From: Dialister hominis
Lineage (GTDB): Bacteria > Bacillota > Negativicutes > Veillonellales > Dialisteraceae
Assembly (NCBI RefSeq): GCF_007164725.1
Contig: NZ_AP019697.1
Coordinates: 2,343,549-2,407,548 of the forward strand
Direction of reading: 5' to 3'
Length of the DNA stretch: 64,000 nt
Below are positions 42,773 through 51,789 of this stretch, piece by piece; the stretch's first letter is position 1, and each line of letters begins with the position of its first letter. The notes beneath the pieces are model-generated. The model saw only the letters and a program-made list of their open reading frames with translations. It was not told the origin of the DNA and did not search any database. A program made the translations under genes and the position numbers.

Positions 42773-44611
42773 ATGAAAAAGAATTTCCTGAAGGCTGCTG
42801 TCATGACGCTTGTGGCTGGCGGAGCAATTTTCGGAACCGCTATGGTATCCGATGCTGCGAATGTCCGGATCCTTCCGGTCGACACCGCTAAATTCTGGGC
42901 TGGCGCCCGTTTTGATTTCGACGTAGAGGTTTCCGGAGCTAAGAATCTGGAGAATGTCAAAGTCGATATCAATGGCGTACTGGCTGACAAGTTCTTCGGC
43001 AAGAACGCTGTCCAGAAGACCCTTGATAACGGTGTCGTTTCCTACCGCATCGATCAGGTCAGCTTCCCGAAGACTGGTGACATCACTGTCACTGCCAGCG
43101 CTAATGACAATGGCGTCGTTTCCACCTCCACAGCCAAGTACAAGGTTGTGAATGAAAAGGCTGTGAAACGCGCAAAGAACGTCATCCTTTTCATCGGCGA
43201 CGGAATGTCGCTGCAGGCCAGAGAAATCGCCCGCATCCTTTCCAAAGGCATGACAAACGGCAAGTACAATGACCTTCTGGCTATGGAAAAACTCGACCAT
43301 AATGCAGTCATCACCACTTCCGGCTACGACTCCCTCGTCACCGACAGTGCGAACTCCGCATCCGCTTATGCGACCGGACACAAGTCCGTAGTCAACGCTA
43401 TGGGCGTTTACGAAGACTCCACCAAGGATCCGCTCGATGATCCAAAGGTAGAAAACCTTTCTGAAATTCTGAAGCGTACACGCGGCATGTCCATCGGCAT
43501 CATCACCCAGGCTGAATCCACCGATGCTACCCCGGCAGCTATGGTCGGACATACCAGAAGAAGAGCAAACCAGGATTTCCTGGCTAAGAGCTACCTCGAC
43601 GACAACCATCGTCCGGATGTCATCATGGGCGGCGGCTCTGCCCGCTACCTCCCGTCCTCCGTACCGGGATCCAAGAGAAAAGACAATGACAACATCATCC
43701 AGGACTTCAAGGACAAGGGCTACATCTTCGTTTCCACTTCCAAGGAAATGATGGCAGCTCCGTCCGATAAGCCGCTCCTCGGCCTCTTCCACACCGGCAC
43801 GATGAACGTTTACATCGACCGTGAAATGCTGAAGAACCCGAAGGTCCTGAAGGGCTTCACCGATCAGCCGAACCTCATGAATATGACGAAGAAATCTCTC
43901 GACATCCTCTCCAAGAATCCGAACGGCTTCTTCGCTATGATCGAAGGCGCATCCATCGACAAGCATCTCCATGTCATGGACTGGCAGCGTGCGGCTTACG
44001 ATACGATTGAATTCGACAAGTCCATCGAATACGCTGAAAACTGGGCTAAGGAACATGGCAATGATACCCTGATCATCGTCGTAGCTGACCATGCACACGG
44101 CATTTCCATCAGCGGCACCTACCATGAAAGAGACGGCAAGAAGGGTCCGGAAGCAGTCCGCGTTTACGCGAAGTCCATATTCCCGACCTTCAAGGATGCC
44201 GATCATGACGGATTCCCGGATAATCCGGATCCGGATGTAACGCTTGCTGTACAGTATGCAAACCATCCTGAATACTATGAAAACTACCACTTCATGAAGA
44301 CACCGACCCCGCCGGCACTCTCCGTCACCGAGACAAAAGAGGAAGCATCCAAAGTCGGCGACAAGATCGAATACCATCAGGTATCTTCCGCTTCTTCCAA
44401 GGCAAATCCGGCCCGCATCCACCCAGGCGATCCGGAAGTCCTCATGCCGGCCAACACACCGAAGGACGATGCACAGGAAGCGCATGCAGCTGATGACGTT
44501 CTCCTCAATGCAGGCGGACCTGGCTCCGAATATTTCCACGGCACCATGGATAATACAGAAGTCTTCTTCGGCATCCTGAGAGCTCTCGGAATCAACGGCA
44601 ATAAGAAATGA
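42773..44611 (+). CDS. Alkaline phosphatase (PhoA family), secreted
   Basis: 612 residues. Signal peptide 1-28 (AAVMTLVAGGAIFGTAMVSD). An Ig-like N-terminal domain of about 100 residues precedes the catalytic domain: VILFIGDGMSLQ (metal Asp), DSANSASAYATGHKS with the nucleophile Ser, AESTDATPAAMVGHT, MIEGASIDKHLHV, VVADHAHGIS and the final His region AHAADDVLLNAG. The N-terminal extension and a long insert near the C-terminus make it larger than E. coli PhoA. It acts in the periplasm or at the surface. GAGGAG precedes the ATG. Its stop overlaps the next gene. Confidence 0.95.
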   Translation: MKKNFLKAAVMTLVAGGAIFGTAMVSDAANVRILPVDTAKFWAGARFDFDVEVSGAKNLENVKVDINGVLADKFFGKNAVQKTLDNGVVSYRIDQVSFPKTGDITVTASANDNGVVSTSTAKYKVVNEKAVKRAKNVILFIGDGMSLQAREIARILSKGMTNGKYNDLLAMEKLDHNAVITTSGYDSLVTDSANSASAYATGHKSVVNAMGVYEDSTKDPLDDPKVENLSEILKRTRGMSIGIITQAESTDATPAAMVGHTRRRANQDFLAKSYLDDNHRPDVIMGGGSARYLPSSVPGSKRKDNDNIIQDFKDKGYIFVSTSKEMMAAPSDKPLLGLFHTGTMNVYIDREMLKNPKVLKGFTDQPNLMNMTKKSLDILSKNPNGFFAMIEGASIDKHLHVMDWQRAAYDTIEFDKSIEYAENWAKEHGNDTLIIVVADHAHGISISGTYHERDGKKGPEAVRVYAKSIFPTFKDADHDGFPDNPDPDVTLAVQYANHPEYYENYHFMKTPTPPALSVTETKEEASKVGDKIEYHQVSSASSKANPARIHPGDPEVLMPANTPKDDAQEAHAADDVLLNAGGPGSEYFHGTMDNTEVFFGILRALGINGNKK

Positions 44612-45039
44612 GAAGACTCGTCCTTCTCCTCTTGACTACGCTCCTGGCGCTCTTTTCCGGATGGACAGCCCGTGCTGAAAACCTGGATTTCTCTGAAATC
44701 TATTCCGGATACTCCGCCGAAGGCCTCACCTTCTCGGACAAGACGCAGAGCCTTGCCGGAGGCGAGGTGACAATATCCGGATACATGGCGCCGCCTTTGA
44801 CGCCGACCATCCGGTTCTTCGTTCTGACGGAAGTCCCCATGTCCGTCTGCCCGTTCTGCTCGAGCGATGCGGACTGGCCGGACAATATCATCGTGGTCAA
44901 GGTAGACGACCCTGTGACGGCGCTGCCCTATGACAGCCCGATCACGGTGTCTGGTACACTGGAAATCGGCAGTGAAACGGATCCGGAGACAGGCTTCGTC
45001 AGCCAGCTCCGCATCCACGCTGATTCCATCAGTGGCTAG
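44608..45039 (+). CDS. Periplasmic hypothetical protein (DUF3299-like)
   Basis: 143 residues with a signal peptide (LVLLLLTTLLALFSGWTARA). The mature part contains VTISGYMAPPLTPTIRFFVL and SVCPFCSSDADWPD, a CxxC motif near residue 80. Similar proteins (DUF3299 type) often precede a LolD/MacB-like ABC pair. It may handle metal or thiol chemistry in the periplasm; that is inference. Translationally coupled to the phosphatase (ATGA overlap). Confidence 0.75.
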   Translation: MRRLVLLLLTTLLALFSGWTARAENLDFSEIYSGYSAEGLTFSDKTQSLAGGEVTISGYMAPPLTPTIRFFVLTEVPMSVCPFCSSDADWPDNIIVVKVDDPVTALPYDSPITVSGTLEIGSETDPETGFVSQLRIHADSISG

Positions 45040-45052
45040 AAAGGAGGCCCAC

Positions 45053-45709
45053 TTGATCGAAGTAAGGAATCTCATATGCGAATTTCCTGACGGCGACGGC
45101 CGCGTGATCCGTGCGCTCGACGTCCCGTCCTTCACTCTGGAAGACGGCGGCGCCATGGCGCTCATCGGCCCTTCGGGGAGCGGGAAGACGACGCTTCTTC
45201 ACTGCCTCTCCGGGCTCATGACGCCGACAAAGGGCACGGTCATCGTTTCCGGAGCCGATCTCACGCAGATGACAAGGCAGGAGAAATGCCGTTTCCGCGC
45301 GCAGAAGGTGGGGTACGTCTTTCAGAAGTCCCTCATCCTTCCTTATCTGACGGTAGCGGAAAATATCCGCCTTTCCGCAAGGCTCGCCGGTTGGGACCTC
45401 ATGCAGGACGAACTGGACGGGCTCCTTGAGAGCGTCGGGCTTTCCGGCAAAGGAAACCGGCGTCCGGAGCACCTTTCCGGCGGCGAGCAGCAGAGGGTTT
45501 CCTTCCTGCGTGCCGTGGCAAGGCATCCGTCGCTTCTTCTTGCTGATGAACCGACATCGGGACTCGACCGCGAGAACGGGAAAATACTGATGAACCTTAT
45601 GCTGGATTACCAGAGGCGGACGAAGTGCATGCTCCTCTGCGCAACCCACGATCCGGAAGTCCAGGCACTCTTTGAAAATCAGTATTTCATGAAGAGGGGG
45701 AATGCATGA
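45053..45709 (+). CDS. ABC transporter ATP-binding protein (LolD/MacB type)
   Basis: 218 residues from a TTG start with AAGGAGG 5 nt upstream. Walker A GPSGSGKTT, Q-loop YVFQKSLILPYLTV, signature LSGGEQQR, Walker B LLLADEPTSGLD, switch His CATHD. It energises the FtsX-like permease two genes downstream. An in-frame extension into the preceding gene is not used. Confidence 0.93.
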   Translation: MIEVRNLICEFPDGDGRVIRALDVPSFTLEDGGAMALIGPSGSGKTTLLHCLSGLMTPTKGTVIVSGADLTQMTRQEKCRFRAQKVGYVFQKSLILPYLTVAENIRLSARLAGWDLMQDELDGLLESVGLSGKGNRRPEHLSGGEQQRVSFLRAVARHPSLLLADEPTSGLDRENGKILMNLMLDYQRRTKCMLLCATHDPEVQALFENQYFMKRGNA

Positions 45710-45858
45710 TGACAGTTTCTTTGCGGGATTTCTTCATACGCCCTGTGGGCACAGTCATTTTCGCAGCGCTGATCCTCGCGCTCCTCTTCGTCGTCAGAAA
45801 TAATGAAGCCCGCGCCCTCTTTGCCGAACGGTTCGGTGAAAGGAGGACGGATGATTAA
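45706..45858 (+). CDS. Single-pass membrane microprotein in the ABC operon
   Basis: 50 residues starting MMTVSLRDFFIRPVG with one hydrophobic helix (TVIFAALILALLFVV) and a charged tail (RRTDD). It overlaps the ATPase stop by 4 nt and the permease start by 8 nt, so translation is coupled on both sides, which argues that it is real. Function is unknown; it could be a small subunit of the transporter. Confidence 0.7.
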   Translation: MMTVSLRDFFIRPVGTVIFAALILALLFVVRNNEARALFAERFGERRTDD

Positions 45859-47023
45859 TCTCGCCTTTTACTCCCTTTTCCGAAGACCCCTAAGGCAGTT
45901 TCTCCTCTTCCTTTTGATAGCGCTTTCAGCAGCCGTGCCCGTTTTTCTCCTGCAGGTGACAGACGGGCTCTATGAGGGCATCAACCATTCCGTCCGGCCG
46001 TTTCCCATTCTCGTCGGGGCCAAGGGATCCTCGTACCAGCTTGTGCTGAATACGGTCTTCCTTCGCGACCGGCCGATAGGAAATATTCCTTACACGGAAA
46101 TGGATAAGCTTGAAGACTCTGGCAAGGTGCAGGCGGTCTATCCGCTCGCCTTCGGGGACAATTACAGGGGCTTCCGTATCGTCGGAACGGATGAGGCCAT
46201 TTTCTCCTACAAGCCGGACAAGACCAGCGCGCCATGGCTTTCCATCGCGGAAGGCAAGGGCTTCGGGGAAGAAGGGGCCGCTGTCATCGGAAGCGAGACA
46301 GTACGCCTTGCAGGACTCAAGATCGGCGATACATTCCATTCTATCCACGGCCTTGCCGACAAGGGAAAGGAGCACAACCACGCATTCAAGGTGGTAGGCA
46401 TCCTCGCTCCCTGCGGCGGCCCGTATGATACGGCGATTTTCGTCGACATCCATGAAGTATGGGAAGAACACGGAATCACCACGGCAGACAAACAGGAAGT
46501 GACGGCTATCCTCACGGTGCCGAAGGGCTACCGCGAAGCTATGCAGCTTCTCTCGGCCTATCAGAAGAACCATGACGTGCAGATGGTATTCCCGTCACAG
46601 AACGTCATCCAGCTCTACTCGATGGTCGGACAGACGCGCCACTTCTGGACCGTCCGCGTTGTATCCCTGATCGGCATCTCCCTCATGATCACGCTCCTCG
46701 TCATGTACTGGAGCGGACTTGGCAGAATGCCCGAGCTCGCCCTCTTGCAGGCACTGGGCGCAGGAAAACAGCAGATCATCACCATGCTTCTGGCAGAAGA
46801 AGGCATGCTGCTCCTCTTCGGGACAGTCTGCGGCTGGCTCCTCGCCTACGGGGCCTTCCTCCTGACCGCTTCGGCGATCCAGGGAAATGCGGCCATCGTC
46901 CTTGAGACAGCACCCGACTGGAGAGGCCTCCTCACGATCCCCGTCATGACCATCCTGGGCACTCTGGCGGGCCTCATCCCGGCAGGCATGATCGGAAGAA
47001 AAGACGTATCAGAATACCTTTAA
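45851..47023 (+). CDS. FtsX/MacB-type ABC permease
   Basis: 390 residues. One N-terminal TM helix (FLLFLLIALSAAVPVFLLQV), a large MacB_PCD-like periplasmic domain (about 45-260), and three C-terminal TM helices typical of FtsX permeases (ISLMITLLVMYWSGLG, the region after MLLAEEGMLLLFGTVCGWLL, and LLTIPVMTILGTLAGLIPAG). AGGAGG at 45841-45846 fits the ATG at 45851. It completes a phosphatase-DUF-ABC operon. The exported cargo is unknown. Confidence 0.9.
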   Translation: MINLAFYSLFRRPLRQFLLFLLIALSAAVPVFLLQVTDGLYEGINHSVRPFPILVGAKGSSYQLVLNTVFLRDRPIGNIPYTEMDKLEDSGKVQAVYPLAFGDNYRGFRIVGTDEAIFSYKPDKTSAPWLSIAEGKGFGEEGAAVIGSETVRLAGLKIGDTFHSIHGLADKGKEHNHAFKVVGILAPCGGPYDTAIFVDIHEVWEEHGITTADKQEVTAILTVPKGYREAMQLLSAYQKNHDVQMVFPSQNVIQLYSMVGQTRHFWTVRVVSLIGISLMITLLVMYWSGLGRMPELALLQALGAGKQQIITMLLAEEGMLLLFGTVCGWLLAYGAFLLTASAIQGNAAIVLETAPDWRGLLTIPVMTILGTLAGLIPAGMIGRKDVSEYL

Positions 47024-47034
47024 GGATATTAAAG

Positions 47035-47064
47035 GGACTGCAGTGAAAATGCTGCAGTCTTTTT
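47035..47064 (+). terminator. Terminator of the phosphatase operon
   Basis: GACTGCAG and CTGCAGTC arms, followed by T6. Confidence 0.85.
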
Positions 47065-47237
47065 TAATTTCGTCATGCTTAATTAAATTGATTCATATAA
47101 AGCAAAATAAATATTTAACATAGCCGCATGGCTGCCATATAATAGAAGGGAAGAGTTTGCGGAGCTTTGGCTCCGGTGGCCGTCCGATAGGACGGAGGGG
47201 GAGGTATTAGGACAGAAAAAAAACAGCAGGAATCGCT

Positions 47238-48158
47238 ATGGGCGCCTGGTCCTGGGGCGTAGGCGGAAATGGCGGAGACCGTGTATTTGGAAACACACTC
47301 ACAAAAGAAGATTTATGGCCCGTATTCCGCCGCGGCATGGAACTGGGACTCAATCTATGTGACACAGCTGCCGTGTACGGAATGGGTGCTTCTGAGACGA
47401 TTCTGGGCGAATTCGTTGATGACTGCGACAGGGACGATCTCTACATCTCGACCAAGTTCACCCCGCAGATTGCCAAAGACGTGGAGCATCCCATCGAAAC
47501 AATGATGGATGAAAGCTTGAAACGCCTCCATACCGACTACGTCGACCTGTACTGGATCCACAATCCGGCCGACGTGGAAAGATGGACAAAGGAAATCATC
47601 CCCGTCGTGAAAAGCGGCAAGGCACGCGCCGTCGGCGTTTCCAATCATAACTTAGAAGAAATCAAAAGAGCAGAGGAAATCCTTTCGGCAGAAGGCCTTC
47701 ACGTCGCAGCCGTGCAGAACCATTACAGCCTTCTCCACAGGTCGTCCGAACGTGCAGGCATCCTGGACTATTGCAAAGAAGAGGGCATCACCTTCTACGC
47801 TTACATGGTCCTCGAACAGGGCGCCCTCACCGGCAAGTATGACAAAGACCACCTCATGCCAGAAAGAAGCGGAAGAGGAAAGAGCTACAACGGCATCATG
47901 GACAAACTGGACGGCATCCTTGCAGCCCTGAAGGAAATCGGGGAAGCGCATAACATCACCCCGTCCCAGACCGCCATCGCCTGGGCCCTTGCCAAAGGCA
48001 CCCTTCCGATCATTGGCGTCACGAAAGTAAAACAGGTAGAAGAAGCCGCCGCTGCCATGGATGTGAGACTCACAGAAGAAGAAATCCAGAAGCTCGAACA
48101 AGAAGGCGACAAAGCCGGCGTCCATACACTCCGAGTATGGGAAAAAGATATGGACTAA
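47238..48158 (+). CDS. Aldo/keto reductase, 5' end uncertain
   Basis: 306 residues from the first ATG. Tetrad: Asp and Tyr in NLCDTAAVYGMGASE, Lys in YISTKF, His in YWIHNP. The frame is open for 9 more codons upstream (DRKKTAGIAMGAW), which look like the normal first strand, but a TAG sits where an ATG would be expected. A good GGGGGAGG site lies just before that TAG, so the original start may have been lost. Translation from 47238 would give a slightly shortened protein with a weak site. Convergent with metQ across a shared terminator. Confidence 0.85.
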   Translation: MGAWSWGVGGNGGDRVFGNTLTKEDLWPVFRRGMELGLNLCDTAAVYGMGASETILGEFVDDCDRDDLYISTKFTPQIAKDVEHPIETMMDESLKRLHTDYVDLYWIHNPADVERWTKEIIPVVKSGKARAVGVSNHNLEEIKRAEEILSAEGLHVAAVQNHYSLLHRSSERAGILDYCKEEGITFYAYMVLEQGALTGKYDKDHLMPERSGRGKSYNGIMDKLDGILAALKEIGEAHNITPSQTAIAWALAKGTLPIIGVTKVKQVEEAAAAMDVRLTEEEIQKLEQEGDKAGVHTLRVWEKDMD

Positions 48159-48165
48159 GGAAATA

Positions 48166-48210
48166 AAAAAGACTGCAGCAAAATGATGGCACATTTTGCT
48201 GCAGTCTTTT
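48166..48210. terminator. Bidirectional terminator
   Basis: AAAAGACTGCAGCAAAATG and CATTTTGCTGCAGTCTTTT are perfect arms around ATGGCA. Shared by the convergent aldo/keto reductase and metQ genes. Confidence 0.9.
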
Positions 48211-48221
48211 CATTTTCCTTC

Positions 48222-49049
48222 TTAGAATGCCGGAACGAGGCCGTCGGAGAAGTTATCGTTGATATACTTGCGGACGTTGTCGCTCTGGAAGATCTTGACG
48301 AACTTCTGGTAGGTCGGGTTGTCCTTATCCTGTTCGCGGGCTGCGATGATATTGACGTATGGGGACGTGTTATCTTCAGTAGCCAGTGCTTTCTTGGAGT
48401 CCAGGTTTGCGGACTTCGCATAGCCTGCGTTGATGACGGAAATCGTTACATCATCGAGGGAACGCGGGAGCTGGGCAGCTTCGAGTTCGATGATTTCCAG
48501 TTTCTTTGGATTTTCAGCGATATCATTGATCGTTGCCTTTGTCGGATCGGTGCCCGGTTTCAGCTTCAGGAGACCGTTGTGGTCCAGAAGGAGCAGAGCG
48601 CGTCCGCCATTGGACGGATCGTTCGGGATGGAAACCTTTGCGCCGTCCGGAACGTCTTTGATGCTGGTGATCTTATTGGAATAAACGCGGAGCGGTGCGA
48701 GGTATGTATTTCCGATGGAAACAAGGTGGGTCCCGTTCTTTTCATTAAAAGCCTGCAGGAACGGGCCGTGCTGGAAAGAGTTCAGATCGATGTCGCCGGC
48801 AGCCAGAGCCTGGTCCGGGGTGACATAGTCAGAGAATGTCTTGATATTGACAGTCAGACCCTGCTTAGCAGCTTCCTTGGCTGCATATTCCATGACCTGT
48901 TCAGAATAGCCAGGTGTAATACCTACAGAAATTTCATTTTTCACAGCAGCAGAAGAAGCAGCCGGCTTCTTGTCGCCGCCGCAGCCGGAAATGACACCGG
49001 CAAAGGCAATCGCTGCCAGGGAAAGAGCAATGGTAGTTTTTAATTTCAT
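48222..49049 (-). CDS. metQ: MetQ-type methionine-binding lipoprotein
   Basis: 275 residues. Lipobox GVISGC near residue 23, then the NLPA fold: ISVGITPGYSEQVMEYAAKE, IDLNSFQHGPFLQAF, ISVINAGYAKSANLD. This is the substrate-binding protein of the MetNIQ D/L-methionine importer. No metN or metI lies beside it, so it is an orphan that presumably works with a transporter encoded elsewhere. A methionine-type T-box leader precedes it, supporting the methionine assignment. Confidence 0.92.
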   Translation of the reverse strand: MKLKTTIALSLAAIAFAGVISGCGGDKKPAASSAAVKNEISVGITPGYSEQVMEYAAKEAAKQGLTVNIKTFSDYVTPDQALAAGDIDLNSFQHGPFLQAFNEKNGTHLVSIGNTYLAPLRVYSNKITSIKDVPDGAKVSIPNDPSNGGRALLLLDHNGLLKLKPGTDPTKATINDIAENPKKLEIIELEAAQLPRSLDDVTISVINAGYAKSANLDSKKALATEDNTSPYVNIIAAREQDKDNPTYQKFVKIFQSDNVRKYINDNFSDGLVPAF

Positions 49050-49111
49050 AAAAGAGACCTCCTTACTAAATGCAGAATGATGGAAACTTCACAGGAAAGC
49101 AGCCGGGAAGG

Positions 49112-49372
49112 AAACAAAAAAAGCCCCGCCCTAAAGGGACGAAGCGTCTGTTCGTGTTACCACCCAATTTTACCGGCAGATCACTCTGCCAGCCTCGCAG
49201 GTACGGGAGAAACTCCGATACCCTGTCTCTGTAACGGGAGATCCCGGGCTGCCTCACTATTCGGCACGCCAGGCTCAGAGGCCATCTTCTGAAACGTATC
49301 CGTACTCCCTCTCACCAAACGGAGCTCTCTTGGCCGGATCCTGTTTTCATACTCTTCTCTTCACTGCCTGTA
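49112..49372 (-). promoter_or_regulatory. T-box leader (probable methionine) of metQ
   Basis: On the - strand the leader begins AGGCAGTGAAGAGAAGAG, has the stem I AG-bulge region AGAGAGCTCC, the segment GAAGATGGCCTCTGAGCC with a candidate AUG specifier, and the T-box sequence GGGTGGTAACACG just before a GC-rich hairpin and T run. It closely matches the leader before metA (62841-63102). Uncharged tRNA-Met is expected to allow read-through. Confidence 0.9.
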
Positions 49373-49386
49373 TGAAGCTTGCCATT

Positions 49387-49415
49387 ACTATAGCATTGCA
49401 AAATAGGGCTGTCAA
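49387..49415 (-). promoter_or_regulatory. Promoter of the metQ T-box transcript
   Basis: On the - strand TTGACA, 17 nt, TATAGT. The metA T-box has the same boxes and spacing. Confidence 0.85.
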
Positions 49416-49500
49416 GAAATTCACCCCGTTTTTACAAATCTAATGAAAAATTTCGATTAAGCATACACTACATCACACGAAATGGAACCGAACATAAGGT

Positions 49501-49860
49501 TGTTCACTATATTCACAGAGTTATTCACAGTTATCCACAGGCTGTGTAAAAAAATTGTGTGAATTGGTATTTTCACGATAATAAGCAGGAAAAAATTCAC
49601 TGTCCACTGGAGATATACACAGAAAACTGTGAATTAGTGTGAATAACTCATATAAAAGAAGGATTTCTATCTGTAGATTCATTCGATACCAAGCCGATTT
49701 CAGGACATGAATTCACAATTCACACCTGTGGAAATTGTGAATTCACTTTTCACAGGGGAAAACGCCTGTAAAAAAATATGACAAAGTAAAGCAAAAGTCA
49801 AAAGAACTGATTGCAGGAAGCCGGTTTCCTTCCTGTTTAACGGACTATTCACAGATAGTA
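49501..49860. other. DnaA-box cluster
   Basis: Perfect boxes: TTATTCACA (49521), TTATCCACA (49531) and reverse TGTGAATAA (49638). One-mismatch boxes: ATATTCACA (49509), TGTGAATTA (49628), CTATTCACA (49845). Many further TTCAC/GTGAA half-sites fill the AT-rich interval. No gene is seen between 49416 and 50275; the stretch after 49860 shows nothing I can name. Confidence 0.6.
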
Positions 49861-50274
49861 GAATATTTGTCCGCTGTCCATTCCCAATGGAAAGATTTTC
49901 CTCTATATATTTTGAGGAGGACTCCGGGACCCCATAAACCACCTTAAAGGAAAGTGTACCATTTAAGAAAAAGCGCATGTGGAAAACCATGCAAATCGAA
50001 CAGAATTTCCTTCAGAGTCAAAAACCGGAGAAAGTCAACCCACATTTTTCCCCGCTGCTCCCCGCATGCGGCAGCATCTGATAAAAACAGACTTTTCAAA
50101 CGAAATCATGAGAATGAAAGAAAAGAGGAAATCCCGAATCCATGGGCAAATCCCAATGCCGGTCACTTTATGGTCAGGCCAAAATGAGCAGAACAAAACC
50201 CCCTCGATTCGAACCAAATGTTCTCATGAAAAACTTTTGAATAAGTCCATTGAATAAATACATGAGTGAGGATA

Positions 50275-50820
50275 GGAGGGGGATGTGGCTTTAAAAACGT
50301 ACAACCGAACTTCGTTCGAGGAACCTTTTATATTGGAAAAATCGATGAATACTGCACCCCTTTCCCGAAAACTTTAGAAAATGCATTTTCTAAAGACCAT
50401 AAAACCAGCCTAGCGGCTGAAGAAATGCAACTCATCCGCCCGACATCAGAATTTAAGGTCGGGCACCTTCCCTTCCAGGGCAAGGTCAAAGGCATTCTTC
50501 CCCGCTGGGGCAGGTCAAAACCTTCGGCTACGACGTGACTGGTCATTATCAAACTGCGATGTACTGAGTCCTGATTTTCAGGGCCGTAGGCCGGTCTTAA
50601 CCTTGCTCCGGCAGGAGAAGGTGGGAAATTTTTGCTTTTTAAAAATTTCTCGGATGAGTTGCATTTCCACGAGCGCAGCGAGGTTTTATGGTTTTTCATC
50701 GAACGAAGTTCGGTTTAAGGGTGTCAGAGCTCGCCCCGTAGGGGGAGCTGGCGACGGAGTCGTCTGAGGAGTTGCATTTCCACGAGCGCAGCGAGGTTTT
50801 GAGGTTTTCAGATAGCGCAA
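50275..50820. repeat. Large extragenic repeat block
   Basis: Left part (50345-50580) is an inverted copy of 41950-42190. The right part carries GGGCCGTAGGCCGG, CTTGCTCCGGCAGGAG, GGTGGGAAATTTTTGC, CACGAGCGCAGCGAGG (twice), and CGAACGAAGTTCGG. No gene. Confidence 0.8.
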
Positions 50821-50860
50821 ATATATAAATGTGTTGGTATTCTCTAATCAAATATGCAAG

Positions 50861-50906
50861 CAAAAAAGCCGCAGAAATGATGGCTCATTCCTGCAGCTTC
50901 TTTTTA
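50861..50906 (-). terminator. Terminator of the aldo/keto reductase-flavodoxin operon
   Basis: On the - strand GCTGCAGGAATGA and TCATTTCTGCGGC around GCCA, followed by T6. Confidence 0.75.
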
Positions 50907-50914
50907 ATTATCTA

Positions 50915-51766
50915 TCAGTCATGTACTTTAAAGTTGGCAAGGAGCATTTCTGCTACGCCCGGTGCATCCGGGTCGTGGTGGCCTTTGCCTGTATCCAGGG
51001 CTTCCATGGATTTCATTTCTTCATCGGTGAGCTTGAAGTCGAAGATGTCGATGTTTCCTTTGATTCTTTTCTCGTGGGTGGATTTCGGGAGGACGATGAA
51101 TCCTTCCTGGTTTTCGAAGCGGAGGATGATCTGGCCCGGGTTCTTTCCGTATTTTTCAGCGAGGGCTGTGATGACGGGGTTTTCAAGGAGGGCTTTGTCT
51201 CCGTGGCCGAGCGGGTACCATGCTTCGAGGCGGACGTCGTGTTCTGCCATGAGCTTACGGATTTCCTTCTGCTGGTAGAGCGGGTTGCATTCGACCTGGT
51301 TGACGCTTGGCATGGTGTCGAACTGGGGAACGAAGGAGTTCCAGATCTTCAGTGTCATGTTGGAAACGCCGATGGAGCGGATCTTGCCTTCTTTCTTGGC
51401 TTCTTCCATAGCTTTCCATGCGCCCGGTACGTCGCCGTATGGCTGATGGATGAGGTAGAGGTCGATGTAGCCGAGACCTAAATTTTTCAGGGATGTCTCG
51501 ATGCCCTTCTTGGCCGGTTCGTAGCCGTAGTCCTGAAGCCAGAGTTTGCTGGTGACGAAGATTTCTTCTCTCGGAATGCCGCTGTCGCGGATGGCGCGGC
51601 CTACGTCTGCTTCGTTGAAGTAAGCAGCTGCGGTGTCGATGTGGCGGTAGCCGAGGGACAGAGCTGTGCGTACAGCATTGTAAGTTTCATCGCCGACGGG
51701 AATCATGAATACGCCGAAGCCGACGGACGGGATGACGACGCCGTCATTTAATGTGAATGTTTCTAT
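50915..51766 (-). CDS. Aldo/keto reductase with apparent AUA start
   Basis: A complete AKR of 283 residues if translation begins at the ATA at 51766: the first residues would be (M)ETFTLNDGVVIPSVGFGVF, a textbook AKR N-terminus, and AAAGGAG lies 7 nt upstream. The first in-frame ATG (51706) is 20 codons later and would remove the first beta strands. Tetrad: Asp and Tyr in HIDTAAAYFNE, Lys in FVTSKL, His in YLIHQPYG. C-terminal FIVLPKSTHEKRIKGN. Third gene of the flavodoxin-AKR-AKR group. Confidence 0.85.
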   Translation of the reverse strand: METFTLNDGVVIPSVGFGVFMIPVGDETYNAVRTALSLGYRHIDTAAAYFNEADVGRAIRDSGIPREEIFVTSKLWLQDYGYEPAKKGIETSLKNLGLGYIDLYLIHQPYGDVPGAWKAMEEAKKEGKIRSIGVSNMTLKIWNSFVPQFDTMPSVNQVECNPLYQQKEIRKLMAEHDVRLEAWYPLGHGDKALLENPVITALAEKYGKNPGQIILRFENQEGFIVLPKSTHEKRIKGNIDIFDFKLTDEEMKSMEALDTGKGHHDPDAPGVAEMLLANFKVHD

Positions 51767-51789
51767 GGTGTTCTCCTTTATACTGTCAA

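Noticed and set aside
42650..44539. 629-codon open frame on the - strand
   Set aside because: Antisense to the alkaline phosphatase, which has all catalytic motifs.
49501..49860. Main chromosomal origin
   Set aside because: No dnaA, dnaN, rnpA or rpmH nearby and no divergence of gene direction; kept only as a DnaA-box cluster.
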